The translations under genes and the position numbers were made by a program. From NCBI GenBank assembly GCA_016212795.1, contig JACRDT010000034.1:1-64000 (forward strand): a DNA stretch of 64,000 nucleotides, in the 5' to 3' direction. Origin of the DNA: Elusimicrobiota bacterium (GTDB lineage Bacteria; Elusimicrobiota; Elusimicrobia; UBA1565; UBA9628). The notes beneath the pieces are model-generated. The model saw only the letters and a program-made list of their open reading frames with translations, ran no database searches and was not told the DNA's origin. This document shows positions 45,124-52,971 of this stretch, piece by piece; position 1 is the stretch's first letter; each line of letters begins with the position of its first letter.

Positions 45124-45153
45124 TTGACCACCCGAGAGCAAATTGGGGACAAT
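45124..45153 (+). promoter_or_regulatory. Promoter of the glycosyltransferase gene
   Basis: TTGACC (45124-45129), 18-nt spacer, GACAAT (45148-45153), then 9 nt to the ATG at 45163, again a leaderless arrangement. The upstream 45020-45120 stretch is rich in GGGCCC-type palindromes and holds no gene. Confidence 0.55.
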
Positions 45154-45162
45154 GCCCGCAGC

Positions 45163-46365
45163 ATGGGCCGACCGGTCAGGATCGCCATCTCGTCGCGGCA
45201 GGTCGCCGGCGTCACCGGGACCACGACGACGATCATGGAGCACGCCCGCCGCCTCGCGGAGCGCGGCTGCGAGGTGCACGTCTACGGCGAGAAGCTCGAC
45301 CAAGACAGGCTCGCCGCGGCCGGCGCCGTCGCGCACCGGCTCGTGGGCTGCCCCTGGGGCAGCCAGTTCAAGCGCAGGCTGTTCTCCTGGGTCTTCGACC
45401 GGGCCGTCCGGCGCCAGCGGTTCGACCTCGTCTGGGGCCACGGGGACACCCTGTCCCAGGACGTCCTGAGCCTCCACAACTGCGTCCACGCGGCGCACGA
45501 GGCCGTCCACGGCGCGCCGCTGCCCGCGTCGTCGGGCGTGGGGCTGATCCACCGCCGCGTCCTGACCGAGCGCGGGTTCAGGCTGCTCATCGCCAACTCG
45601 CTCCTCATGAAGAAGGAGGTCGTGGCGCGCTTCGGCGTCCCCGAGGACGCCGTCACGGTGATCCACCCCGGGCATGACCCGGGCCGCTTCAAGCCGGAGG
45701 ACCGCGGCGCGGGCCTGGGCGTGCGCCGGGAGCTCGGGGTGCGCGACGATGAGACGCTCGTCGGCCTCATCAGCTCCGGGGATTTCGCCAAGAGGGGCGT
45801 CCGCCGGTTCCTGGAGGCCCTGGCCGCCGCGGCTCCCGCCCGCAAGAAGGGGCTGCACGCCCTGGTGATGGGGCGCGAGACCAAGCTGGCCCCCTACGAG
45901 AGGCTGGCGGCCGAGACCGGCCTCGGGGCCCGGGTCCATTTCGTGGGGCCCACGGCCCAGGTCGAGCGCTTCTACCACGCGTTGGACGTCTATGTCCACC
46001 CGGCCCTCTACGAGGAGTTCGGCCAGAGCGTGCAGGAGGCCATGGCCTGCGGGGTCGCGGTCCTCACCAACGCCCGCGTGGGCGCCGCCGAGCTGCTGGC
46101 GGGAGAGGATTGGGGCCTGGTCCTGCCCGCGCCCGGCGTTCCTGGCGCGGGCGTGCCGCTTCGATCAGGATTGGAAAACGGCCTGCCCTCGCCCGATGTG
46201 CCGCTCCTGACGGCGGCCATCGAGCGGCTCGCCGGTGACGCGGACCTGCGGCGCCGGTGGGGCGCCCGGTGCCGGCGCGCCGCCAAAGACAACACCTGGG
46301 AGCGCAACTTCGCGCTGTCGTGGGAGGCCTGCCTGAAACTACTCGCCTCCCCCGCGGGGAGGTGA
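45163..46365 (+). CDS. Group 1 (GT4-type) glycosyltransferase
   Basis: 400 residues, two Rossmann domains. The N-terminal acceptor domain begins RIAISSRQVAGVTGTTTTIMEHARRLAERG; the C-terminal donor domain has VTVIHPGHDPGRF, LHALVMGRE, VHFVGPTAQVERFYHALDVYVHP and EEFGQSVQEAMACGVAVLTN with the EX7E-type motif. It likely transfers a sugar from a nucleotide donor onto a surface glycan or lipid. Two parts are foreign: about 22 residues (from 321) encoded by the 67-bp element, and the last residues (LLASPAGR) encoded by a hairpin repeat that overlaps the stop codon. The start is set by a -10 element 9 nt upstream. Confidence 0.88.
   Translation: MGRPVRIAISSRQVAGVTGTTTTIMEHARRLAERGCEVHVYGEKLDQDRLAAAGAVAHRLVGCPWGSQFKRRLFSWVFDRAVRRQRFDLVWGHGDTLSQDVLSLHNCVHAAHEAVHGAPLPASSGVGLIHRRVLTERGFRLLIANSLLMKKEVVARFGVPEDAVTVIHPGHDPGRFKPEDRGAGLGVRRELGVRDDETLVGLISSGDFAKRGVRRFLEALAAAAPARKKGLHALVMGRETKLAPYERLAAETGLGARVHFVGPTAQVERFYHALDVYVHPALYEEFGQSVQEAMACGVAVLTNARVGAAELLAGEDWGLVLPAPGVPGAGVPLRSGLENGLPSPDVPLLTAAIERLAGDADLRRRWGARCRRAAKDNTWERNFALSWEACLKLLASPAGR
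46122..46188 (+). repeat. 67-bp coding element, copy B (glycosyltransferase gene)
   Basis: Same length and 60/67 identity to copy A, read in the same frame as LPAPGVPGAGVPLRS plus seven residues ending GLP. It falls between conserved parts of the GT4 donor domain (after GEDWGLV), where family members have a surface loop. Confidence 0.9.
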
Positions 46366-46391
46366 GTAGCGGAGGGGGCGGAGAGTCCGTC
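46339..46391 (+). repeat. Hairpin repeat at the glycosyltransferase 3' end
   Basis: Arms CTACTCGCCTCCCC and complement (one G-T type mismatch) at 46339-46369 with loop CGC, then the tail CGGAGGGGGCGGAGAG. The left arm and loop encode the last residues of the enzyme, and the stop codon lies in the right arm. Confidence 0.85.
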
Positions 46392-46483
46392 GCCGTCTCG
46401 TTTGTCTCACGAGGGAGCCGAGCGGTTTCCCGAAAAGGTAGAATACGCGTCCCATGAGAAAGGCAATCAGTTCCCCGCCGCGT

Positions 46484-46590
46484 TGCCTCCCCGCGGGGAG
46501 TGGCATCCTGATGAAACGGCCCATGCCCCCACGTCTACTTGCCCCTGGCCGAGTCCAGCAGGCGGCCAGGCCGCGGGGGAGGCAAGTGAC
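46484..46590 (-). repeat. Compound hairpin repeat before the AsmA-like gene
   Basis: A partial GCCTCCCC-GC-GGGGAG unit (46484-46500) is followed by an inverted tail (GATGAAACGGC...GCCCCCAC) and a hairpin ACTTGCC (46537-46543)/GGCAAGT (46581-46587). Inside it sits a second stem, CCTGGCC (46544-46550)/GGCCAGG (46564-46570), that other copies lack. No gene is seen in 46366-46604. Confidence 0.75.
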
Positions 46591-46604
46591 TTGAGGCCAG
46601 GGAC

Positions 46605-48884
46605 ATGATTCGCAGACGGGGGATCGTCGGCAAGGCCGTCCGGTTCCTGCTGAGGCTGGGCTTCCGGACGGTCGGGGCGGTCCTGCTCTTCCTCGTCCTG
46701 GGGACGCTGGCGGTCTACCTGACCCTGCGCGGGATGATGGACTCGGAGAAGGTCAAGTCCCTGATCGTCACCCAGCTGCAGGAGGTCCTCCACCGGCCCG
46801 TCCAGATCGAGGACGTCCTGCTCACCCCCCGCGGCGTGAAGCTCAAGAACGTCCGGATCATCGAGCGGCCCGACGTGCCCGGCCACGCGATGCTCGACAG
46901 CGACTTCGCCCTGATCACCGTCAAGCTCGTGCCCCTCCTGAACGGCCAGGTGAGCCTGAAGAACGTGGTCCTGGTGTCGCCGAGGATCTCCATCGTCCGC
47001 AGCGAATCGGGCGAGTGGAGCGTGTCCGACATCTTCTCGTCCTCGGCCGCGGTCCCGCTCGCTGGGTTCTCGCTGCGCTCCCTGGCGGCCGAGCGCTCGC
47101 GCATCGAGGACGGGCTGCTCAGGATCGACGACCGGCTCAGGAAGGTGAAGTACGTCATCGAGAAGTTCAACCTGTCGGTCGACGAGTTCGACATCGGGCG
47201 GTCCTTCGGCTACGCCCTGTCCTTCGACAACGTCAACAGCTTCGGGGCCAAGGACATCGCGACTTCTTGGCGGGTGCGGGGGATGATGAACCTGGCGTCC
47301 TTCGACTGGCCGAAGGCGGAGCTCATCGCGTCGAAGCTCTCGGTCTCGGTGGACGGCCTGCCCATCCAGGGGTCGATGGGGGTCAAGGGGTTCGTCGAGC
47401 CCGAGGTGGACCTCAACCTCAAGCTGCCCGAAGTCGCCCGGTCGCGCTGGCTCAAGTACCTGAAGCACGCCCCGGACCTGACCCTGCCGGCGGGCCGGCT
47501 GCGGGCGAGGATGCGGCTGCGCCTGCCCGGCCGCATCGACATGCTCAACCTGAACGCCGAGGCCGGGATCCTGTCGGTCGCGGGCTACGGGGCGGTGGAC
47601 CTGGGGGGCGGGGCTCCGGCCTTCGCCGCCAACCTGGACGTCAAGGAATTCCCCCTCGAGCAGGCGGCGCGCTACACCGGGCTCCTCGAGCCCTACCGGC
47701 TCGAGGGCCGGGCTGGGGGCAAGATCACCTTCACGGCCGGGCCGGCCGGCTTCACGGTGCACCGCGGCAGCCTGGACTGGCGGGGGGCCCGGGGCATCCT
47801 GGGCCAGCACGGGTTCAGCGGCGACAAGGTGAGCCTCGTGTACGCGGAGAAGGCGGCAGGCAAGCCCCGCCGCGCGAGCCTTACGGTCAGCAAGGGGATC
47901 GTGGGCATCCTCTCCGACACGCTCACCGACATCGACCTGTCGGCCGCCATCCAGGGTTCGGACCTCGTGGTCGAAGACCTGAGGTTCAAGTGGGGCTTCT
48001 CGAACGGCCGCCTCAAGGCCCTGGTCCGGGACTTCGCCAGCCCCAAGAAGCTCTTCGTGCTGGGGAGCCTGGACCGGCTGCACTGGGAGAACCTCTCGAG
48101 GCTGGCCGGCAACTTCAAGGTCGCCGCCTCGACCGCGCCGGCGCCCGCGGGCGGGGGCGAGGTCAAGCGCCAGCCCTGGGTCAAGTCGCTGAAGTACTCG
48201 ATCCCGGAGAAGTTCCCCGACACGGTCGGGCACGTCGTGGTCGACGACATCGTGTACGGGGATTCTTTCGCCAAGAATTTTGATATCCTTTGGGGGCTGG
48301 GCGGGGTCTCCCCGACCCTCAAGGACATCGGCGGCGACGCGAGGGCGAGCTTCGGGCCGGGGAGGCTGATGGACCTCCCGGCGTTGCGCAAGTCGAGCGT
48401 CTTCGTGGACATCATGCTCATGTCGTTCGCGTTCCAGCACAAGATGAGCGCGCTCTCGGTCTGGAGCGCCGCCACGGCCGACCCGAAGACGCTCGATTTC
48501 ACCCGCATCGAGGGGGAGTACGGGTTCGACCGCGGCGTGGTCTCGGCCCGCTACTTCCACGTGGACAGCCCGCAGATGACGGGGTATGCCGAGGGTACGA
48601 TGGATTTCTATAAGGAAGCGGTGGACATGGACATCCTGCACCGGCTCAACAGCCGGCGGTCGGGGCAGCTCCCCGAGGCGTACATGGACGAGTCCGGCCG
48701 CTTCGCCCTGAAGTTCAAGGTGAAGGGGAACCTCAACACCCCGGACCTCAATTTCGTGCTGAACCGCAAGCTCGCCGCCGACGAGATCGAGAAGACCCTG
48801 GCGGAGGGCAAGAACCGGGCCAAGACCCGCATCAAGGCCGAGGGCGACCTGCTCAAGGCCCTGGGCAAGCCTTGGTGGCAATGA
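46605..48884 (+). CDS. AsmA-like/DUF748 envelope protein
   Basis: 759 residues. An N-terminal transmembrane helix (VGAVLLFLVLGTLAVYLTL, about 26-44) is followed by long repetitive beta-sheet sequence: LHRPVQIEDVLLTPRGVKLKNVRI near the start is the typical AsmA beginning, and DESGRFALKFKVKGNLNTPDLNFVLN near the end the typical AsmA/TamB-type end. AsmA-like proteins are thought to bridge inner and outer membranes and move phospholipids. An in-frame stop lies just before the upstream repeat, and AGGGAC precedes the ATG. The stop codon touches the following hairpin repeat. Likely first gene of the run to pyrE and purB. Confidence 0.8.
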   Translation: MIRRRGIVGKAVRFLLRLGFRTVGAVLLFLVLGTLAVYLTLRGMMDSEKVKSLIVTQLQEVLHRPVQIEDVLLTPRGVKLKNVRIIERPDVPGHAMLDSDFALITVKLVPLLNGQVSLKNVVLVSPRISIVRSESGEWSVSDIFSSSAAVPLAGFSLRSLAAERSRIEDGLLRIDDRLRKVKYVIEKFNLSVDEFDIGRSFGYALSFDNVNSFGAKDIATSWRVRGMMNLASFDWPKAELIASKLSVSVDGLPIQGSMGVKGFVEPEVDLNLKLPEVARSRWLKYLKHAPDLTLPAGRLRARMRLRLPGRIDMLNLNAEAGILSVAGYGAVDLGGGAPAFAANLDVKEFPLEQAARYTGLLEPYRLEGRAGGKITFTAGPAGFTVHRGSLDWRGARGILGQHGFSGDKVSLVYAEKAAGKPRRASLTVSKGIVGILSDTLTDIDLSAAIQGSDLVVEDLRFKWGFSNGRLKALVRDFASPKKLFVLGSLDRLHWENLSRLAGNFKVAASTAPAPAGGGEVKRQPWVKSLKYSIPEKFPDTVGHVVVDDIVYGDSFAKNFDILWGLGGVSPTLKDIGGDARASFGPGRLMDLPALRKSSVFVDIMLMSFAFQHKMSALSVWSAATADPKTLDFTRIEGEYGFDRGVVSARYFHVDSPQMTGYAEGTMDFYKEAVDMDILHRLNSRRSGQLPEAYMDESGRFALKFKVKGNLNTPDLNFVLNRKLAADEIEKTLAEGKNRAKTRIKAEGDLLKALGKPWWQ

Positions 48885-48935
48885 TGCCGGCCTCCCCCGC
48901 GGGGAGGCCGGCATGCGTTGAGGGGGCGAGCAGCG
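48884..48935 (+). repeat. Hairpin repeat, AsmA-pyrE intergenic
   Basis: Perfect 14-bp arms ATGCCGGCCTCCCC and complement (48884-48914), loop CGC, tail GCGTTGAGGGGGCGAG. The outer arm differs from other copies on both sides at once, so pairing is kept. Confidence 0.9.
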
Positions 48936-48961
48936 GGGAAGGGGTAAAGGAGGAGGAACAT

Positions 48962-49561
48962 ATGACTTCGCTGAGGAAGACGGACGTGCTGGGGCTGCTC
49001 GAGGAGCATGGGGCCGTGGTGGCGGGGCATTTCCGGCTGGCCAACGGCCTGCACAGCCCGGTCTACATCCAGACCGCGCTCGTCCTGCAGTACCCGCACG
49101 TCGCGCACAAGATCGCCAAGGCCCTGGCCTCCCAGTTCCCCCAGAACGTGGACGTCGTGATCTCGCCGGGGACCGCCTCGGTGGTGCTCGGCCAGGAGGT
49201 GGCGCGGGTGAAGAAGTGCCGCGCCATCTTCGCGGAGAGGAACGAGGGCATGATGGGCTTCAGGCGCGACTTCAAGCTCGAGCGCGGGGAGCGGGCCCTC
49301 ATCGTCGAGGACGTGCTGACGACCGGCCGGCTCACGGGCGAGATCGCGGCCCTGGCCATGGCTTACGGGGCGCGCATCGTCGGCGTGGGGGCGATCGTCG
49401 ACCGCTCCATCGCGGGGCTCTCCCTCAACGTGCCCGCGCGGACCCTGGTCACCTACCCGCTGCAGGTCTCCCCGCCGGAGTCCTGCCCGCAGTGCGCGGC
49501 CAAGGTCCCTCTGACCGAGATCGGCAAGAGCCCCTCGACGACGTTCGGGGCGGTGGAGTAA
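48962..49561 (+). CDS. pyrE: Orotate phosphoribosyltransferase
   Basis: 199 residues. ALIVEDVLTTGRLTGE (about 116-131) is the PRPP-binding signature and FRLANGLHSPVYIQTAL, VVISPGTASVVLGQEVAR and FAERNEGMMGFRRDF are PyrE motifs. It joins orotate to PRPP in UMP synthesis. The protein resembles the longer PyrE form with a C-terminal extension containing CPQCAAKVPLTEIG, a zinc-ribbon-like CxxC of this clade. GGAGGAGG lies 5-6 nt before the ATG, an unusually strong site. The stop codon abuts the next hairpin repeat. Confidence 0.92.
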   Translation: MTSLRKTDVLGLLEEHGAVVAGHFRLANGLHSPVYIQTALVLQYPHVAHKIAKALASQFPQNVDVVISPGTASVVLGQEVARVKKCRAIFAERNEGMMGFRRDFKLERGERALIVEDVLTTGRLTGEIAALAMAYGARIVGVGAIVDRSIAGLSLNVPARTLVTYPLQVSPPESCPQCAAKVPLTEIGKSPSTTFGAVE

Positions 49562-49645
49562 CTACTCACCTCCCCCACGGGGAGGTGAGTAGCTGAGGGG
49601 GCGAATGCCGTTTCATTAGGGTGTCCCCGCGGGGACGTGAGTGGT
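49562..49645 (+). repeat. Hairpin repeat pair, pyrE-purB intergenic
   Basis: Perfect 14-bp arms CTACTCACCTCCCC and complement (49562-49592) around CAC, with the fullest tail, GGGGGCGAATGCCGTTTCA to 49620, then a degenerate half-unit (GTGTCCCC-GC-GGGGAC) to about 49645. It starts directly after the pyrE stop. Confidence 0.9.
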
Positions 49646-49674
49646 TGCGCTGTGTATGGAGGGATAGAACAGGA

Positions 49675-50985
49675 ATGATCGACCGCTACAGCCGTCCGGA
49701 GATGGCGAACCTGTGGTCCGACGAGAGCCGCTTCAGGATCATGCTCGACGTGGAGGCGGCCTTCCTGGAGGCCATCGCCAAGGAGAAGAGGATCCCGGCC
49801 TCCGAGATCAAGGTCTTCCGCAAGGCCATGGAGCGCTGCCTCGTGGACAAGGCGAGGGCGTTCGAGAGCCGCATGGGGCACGAGGTCTTCGGGCTCCTGG
49901 CGGCGGTCCTCGACGAGGTCTCCTTCGCCGCGCCCAACCTGGCGCGCTACCTGCACTACGGCCTCACGTCGAGCGACCTGCTCGACACGGCGCTCGCCTT
50001 GCAGCTGACGCGCTCCGCGGACCTGATCATCGAGGGGTGGCACGTGGCGGCGGCCCGGATCAAGGGCCTGGCCAAGCGGCACGCCGGCACCTGGATGGCG
50101 GGCCGGACGCACGGCATCCACGCCGAGCCCGTCACCTTCGGGGTCAAGCTCGCCGGGTGGCACGCCGAGGCCCAGCGCAACCTCGAGCGCCTGCGCCGCG
50201 CCCGGCGCGAGATCGCCTACGGCAAGCTCTCCGGCGCGGTCGGGACCTTCGCGCACTATTCCCCGGAGATCGAGGCCAAGGTGATGGCCCGCCTGGGCCT
50301 GAAGCCCGAGCCGGTGTCCACCCAGGTGGTCCCGCGGGACCGCCACGCGGACTACTTCCACGCCCTCGTGCTCTCGGCGGCCGCCATCGAGCGCTTCGCG
50401 ACCGAGATCCGGCACCTCCAGCGGACGGAGGTGGGCGAGGCCGCCGAGCCCTTCTCCTCCGGGCAGAAGGGGTCGTCGGCCATGCCGCACAAGCGCAACC
50501 CCGTGCTCTGCGAGAACCTCTGCGGGCTGTCCCGGCTCATCCGGTCCTACGAGGGCGCCGTGGTGGAGAACATCGTCCTCTGGCACGAGCGGGACATCAG
50601 CCACTCGTCGGTCGAGAGGGTGGTCCTCACGGACGCCGTCGTCCTCCTGGACTTCATGCTCGGCCGGCTCAAGATCGTCCTGGACGGGCTCGACGTCTTC
50701 CCCGAGCGCATGGAGGCCAACTTCAAGGCTTCGCTCGGCCAGGTCTATTCCCAGGGCGTGATGCTCCGGCTCATCGACGCCGGCATGGGGCGCTGGCAGG
50801 CCTACGACCTGGTGCAGGCGGCCGCGGCGGCCTCGCGGTCCAGCGGCAGGACCCTGTGCGCCGAGCTCCTGGCCAACAGGGAGATCGCCAAGCGCCTCCC
50901 CCGGCGCGAGCTCGAGCGGTGCTTCGAGGCCTCCTCCTACGGGAAGAACCTGCCCGCCATCCTCAAGCGGGGTGGGGTGCTCTGA
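49675..50985 (+). CDS. purB: Adenylosuccinate lyase
   Basis: 436 residues of the fumarase/aspartase superfamily. SSAMPHKRNP (flexible signature loop with the catalytic Ser), LHYGLTSSDLLDTA, GRTHGIHAEPVTFG (catalytic His) and SGAVGTFAH identify PurB, which cleaves SAICAR and adenylosuccinate in purine synthesis. Length is normal for the Thermotoga/Bacillus-type enzyme. ATG with AGGA just upstream. Its TGA overlaps the CTG start proposed for the next gene, so the two are translationally coupled. Confidence 0.94.
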   Translation: MIDRYSRPEMANLWSDESRFRIMLDVEAAFLEAIAKEKRIPASEIKVFRKAMERCLVDKARAFESRMGHEVFGLLAAVLDEVSFAAPNLARYLHYGLTSSDLLDTALALQLTRSADLIIEGWHVAAARIKGLAKRHAGTWMAGRTHGIHAEPVTFGVKLAGWHAEAQRNLERLRRARREIAYGKLSGAVGTFAHYSPEIEAKVMARLGLKPEPVSTQVVPRDRHADYFHALVLSAAAIERFATEIRHLQRTEVGEAAEPFSSGQKGSSAMPHKRNPVLCENLCGLSRLIRSYEGAVVENIVLWHERDISHSSVERVVLTDAVVLLDFMLGRLKIVLDGLDVFPERMEANFKASLGQVYSQGVMLRLIDAGMGRWQAYDLVQAAAAASRSSGRTLCAELLANREIAKRLPRRELERCFEASSYGKNLPAILKRGGVL

Positions 50986-51785
50986 GACCCATCGTCCTGC
51001 TGACGGATTTCGGGCTCCAGGACCCCTTCGTCGGCGTGATGAAGGGCGTGATCCTGGGCATCAACCCGCGGGCGCGGCTCCTGGACCTCTGCCACGGGAT
51101 CGCGCCCCGGGACGTGCGGGCGGCGGCCTTCTGGCTGACGGCGAGCGCCGGCTACCTGCCCGAGGGCTCCATCGTGGTGACGGTGGTCGACCCCGGGGTG
51201 GGCTCCGGGAGGAAGATCCTGTGGGCGCGCAGCGCCGCGCGCGAGTACCTGTTCCCCGACAACGGGGTGACGACCTGGCTCGAGGGCCGCGAGCCGTTCC
51301 TGGAGGTCCGGGAAGTCGCCGAGAGCCGCCACTTCCTGCCGGCCGTGAGTTCGACCTTCCACGGGAGGGACATCTTCGCGCCCGTCGCGGCGCGCTTGAG
51401 CCTGGGCCTGCGCCGGTCCTCCCTGGGGCCCCGCGCCGAGCCCTCGGTCCGATTGGCCCCCGGGAACGGCGGGGGGGGCCTCGGGGGCAGGGTCGTGGCG
51501 CTGGACCGGTTCGGCAACGCGGTCACCAGCCTGCGCACCGACGCCGTCGGCGCGCGCGCCGCCGTTCTTTTCAAGGGCCGCTCCCTCGGCCCCGTCCGTT
51601 CCTGCTTTGGCGAGGCTCCTGCCGGCGCCGCCATGGCGGTCGCCGGCTCGTTCGGGTTCGTCGAGCTCGCCGTCAACGGAGGCGATTTCTCGAGGCGCTT
51701 CGGGGCGCGCCCGGGAGACCGCGTCGTCGTCGAAAGGGCTGGGAAGCCCTCGCGCACCATCGCCGGGAGGCCGTGTGACCGATAA
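50982..51785 (+). CDS. SAM hydrolase/hydroxide adenosyltransferase (DUF62), CTG start
   Basis: 267 residues. IVLLTDFGLQDPFVGVMKGVI opens the domain, TVVDPGVGSGRKI and FHGRDIFAPVAARL follow; these are signatures of the DUF62 family, which hydrolyses S-adenosylmethionine to adenosine and methionine. The family's conserved start lies a few residues before TDFG. No ATG, GTG or TTG is available there in frame; CTG at 50982 overlaps the purB stop as CTGA and has GGGGTGGGG upstream. I therefore call CTG as start. The first in-frame ATG (in GVMKG) would remove the conserved TDFG. Overlaps the next gene by 11 nt. Confidence 0.85.
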   Translation: MRPIVLLTDFGLQDPFVGVMKGVILGINPRARLLDLCHGIAPRDVRAAAFWLTASAGYLPEGSIVVTVVDPGVGSGRKILWARSAAREYLFPDNGVTTWLEGREPFLEVREVAESRHFLPAVSSTFHGRDIFAPVAARLSLGLRRSSLGPRAEPSVRLAPGNGGGGLGGRVVALDRFGNAVTSLRTDAVGARAAVLFKGRSLGPVRSCFGEAPAGAAMAVAGSFGFVELAVNGGDFSRRFGARPGDRVVVERAGKPSRTIAGRPCDR

Positions 51786-52971
51786 AGAGACCGAAGCCGG
51801 GACGCTCAAGAAGATCCGCCTCAAGCCCGGACGGGAGAAGAGGCTGTTGGCGGGGCACGACTGGATCTTCTCCAACGAGATCATGGAGGGCGGGGGCGGC
51901 GTCGGGGACCTGCTCGAGGTGGACGCCGCCTCGGGGCGGGCGCTGGGCGTCGGCTTCTACAACCCCCACAGCCTCATCGCGTTCCGGCTCCTGGCCCGCG
52001 AGCCGGTGAGCGTGGACGCCGCCTTCTTCGCCGACAGGCTCGACCGGGCCCGCGCGTGGCGCGAGCGCCTCCTGCCGGGCGCCGAGTCCTACCGCCTCTG
52101 CTTCGGCGAGTCCGACGGGCTGCCGGGGCTGGTCGTGGACCGCTACGGCGACGTGTTCGTCCTGCAGGTGTATTGCGCCGGCATGGAGAGCAGGCTCGAG
52201 CTCATCAGGGAGGCGATGGAGGGCCTGTTCAAGCCTCGCGGCCTCTACCTCAAGAACGACCATCGCGCCCGAGCCCTCGAGGGCCTGCCCTCGGAATGCC
52301 GCGTCCTGTGCGGCGAGGTCCCGCCGCGCGTCGAGATCGTCGAGGGGGGGCTGCGCTTCATCGTCCCGCTGACCGAGGGGCAGAAGACGGGCTTCTACTT
52401 CGACCAGCGCGAGAACCGGGCCTTCCTGCGTCCGTTCTTCAAGGGGCGGAGGGTGCTGGACCTCCACTGCTACATCGGCGCGGCCTCGGTCGCGGCGGCC
52501 GCCGGCGGCGCCGAGCGGGTCATGGGCGTGGACAGCTCCGGCCCCGCCATCGGGCTGGCGCGCCTCAACGCCGCCGCCAACCAGGCGGCCGTCGAGTTCC
52601 GGGAAGGGGACGCCCAGGAGGCGCTGCAGGCCTTTGCCACCGGCCCTTCCCAGGCGCGGCCGGACATGATCCTGCTCGACCCGCCTAGCCTGGCCCCGTC
52701 CAAGAGGCATCTCCCGAAGGCCTTGAAGGCCTACGCCCACCTCAACGCCCTCGCGCTCAAGGCCCTGCCCAGGGGCGGGCTCCTGGCCACCTCCACCTGT
52801 TCCCACCACGTCTCCAGGGAGATGTTCGTGGAGATCCTGCGCATGGCGCAATCCAAGACCGGCAAGCCCGCCCGGCTGCTCGCCCTCAGGGGGCAGGCCT
52901 GCGATCATCCGATCCTGCTGGCCATGCCGGAGACGGAGTACCTCCACTTCGCGCTGCTCGAAACGCTCTGA
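51775..52971 (+). CDS. RlmI-like class I SAM-dependent rRNA methyltransferase
   Basis: 398 residues. N-terminal PUA domain (IRLKPGREKRLLAGHDWIFSNEI), the central RlmI-type region (TEGQKTGFYFDQRENR), and a Rossmann methyltransferase: motif I LDLHCYIGAASVAAAAGGA, motif IV LLDPPSLAP and TSTCSHHV. This matches the YccW/RlmI group of 23S rRNA 5-methylcytosine enzymes. GTG at 51775 with GGGAGG 4 nt upstream; the open frame extends further but is antisense-like before it. Overlaps neighbours by 11 nt and 1 nt, so it belongs to the purB operon. Confidence 0.88.
   Translation: MTDKETEAGTLKKIRLKPGREKRLLAGHDWIFSNEIMEGGGGVGDLLEVDAASGRALGVGFYNPHSLIAFRLLAREPVSVDAAFFADRLDRARAWRERLLPGAESYRLCFGESDGLPGLVVDRYGDVFVLQVYCAGMESRLELIREAMEGLFKPRGLYLKNDHRARALEGLPSECRVLCGEVPPRVEIVEGGLRFIVPLTEGQKTGFYFDQRENRAFLRPFFKGRRVLDLHCYIGAASVAAAAGGAERVMGVDSSGPAIGLARLNAAANQAAVEFREGDAQEALQAFATGPSQARPDMILLDPPSLAPSKRHLPKALKAYAHLNALALKALPRGGLLATSTCSHHVSREMFVEILRMAQSKTGKPARLLALRGQACDHPILLAMPETEYLHFALLETL

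Noticed and set aside
42067..46365. Open frame of 1432 codons on the plus strand
   Set aside because: Only its 3' end (from 45163) is the glycosyltransferase; the rest is antisense to the M48 gene. Long antisense frames are expected at this G+C content.
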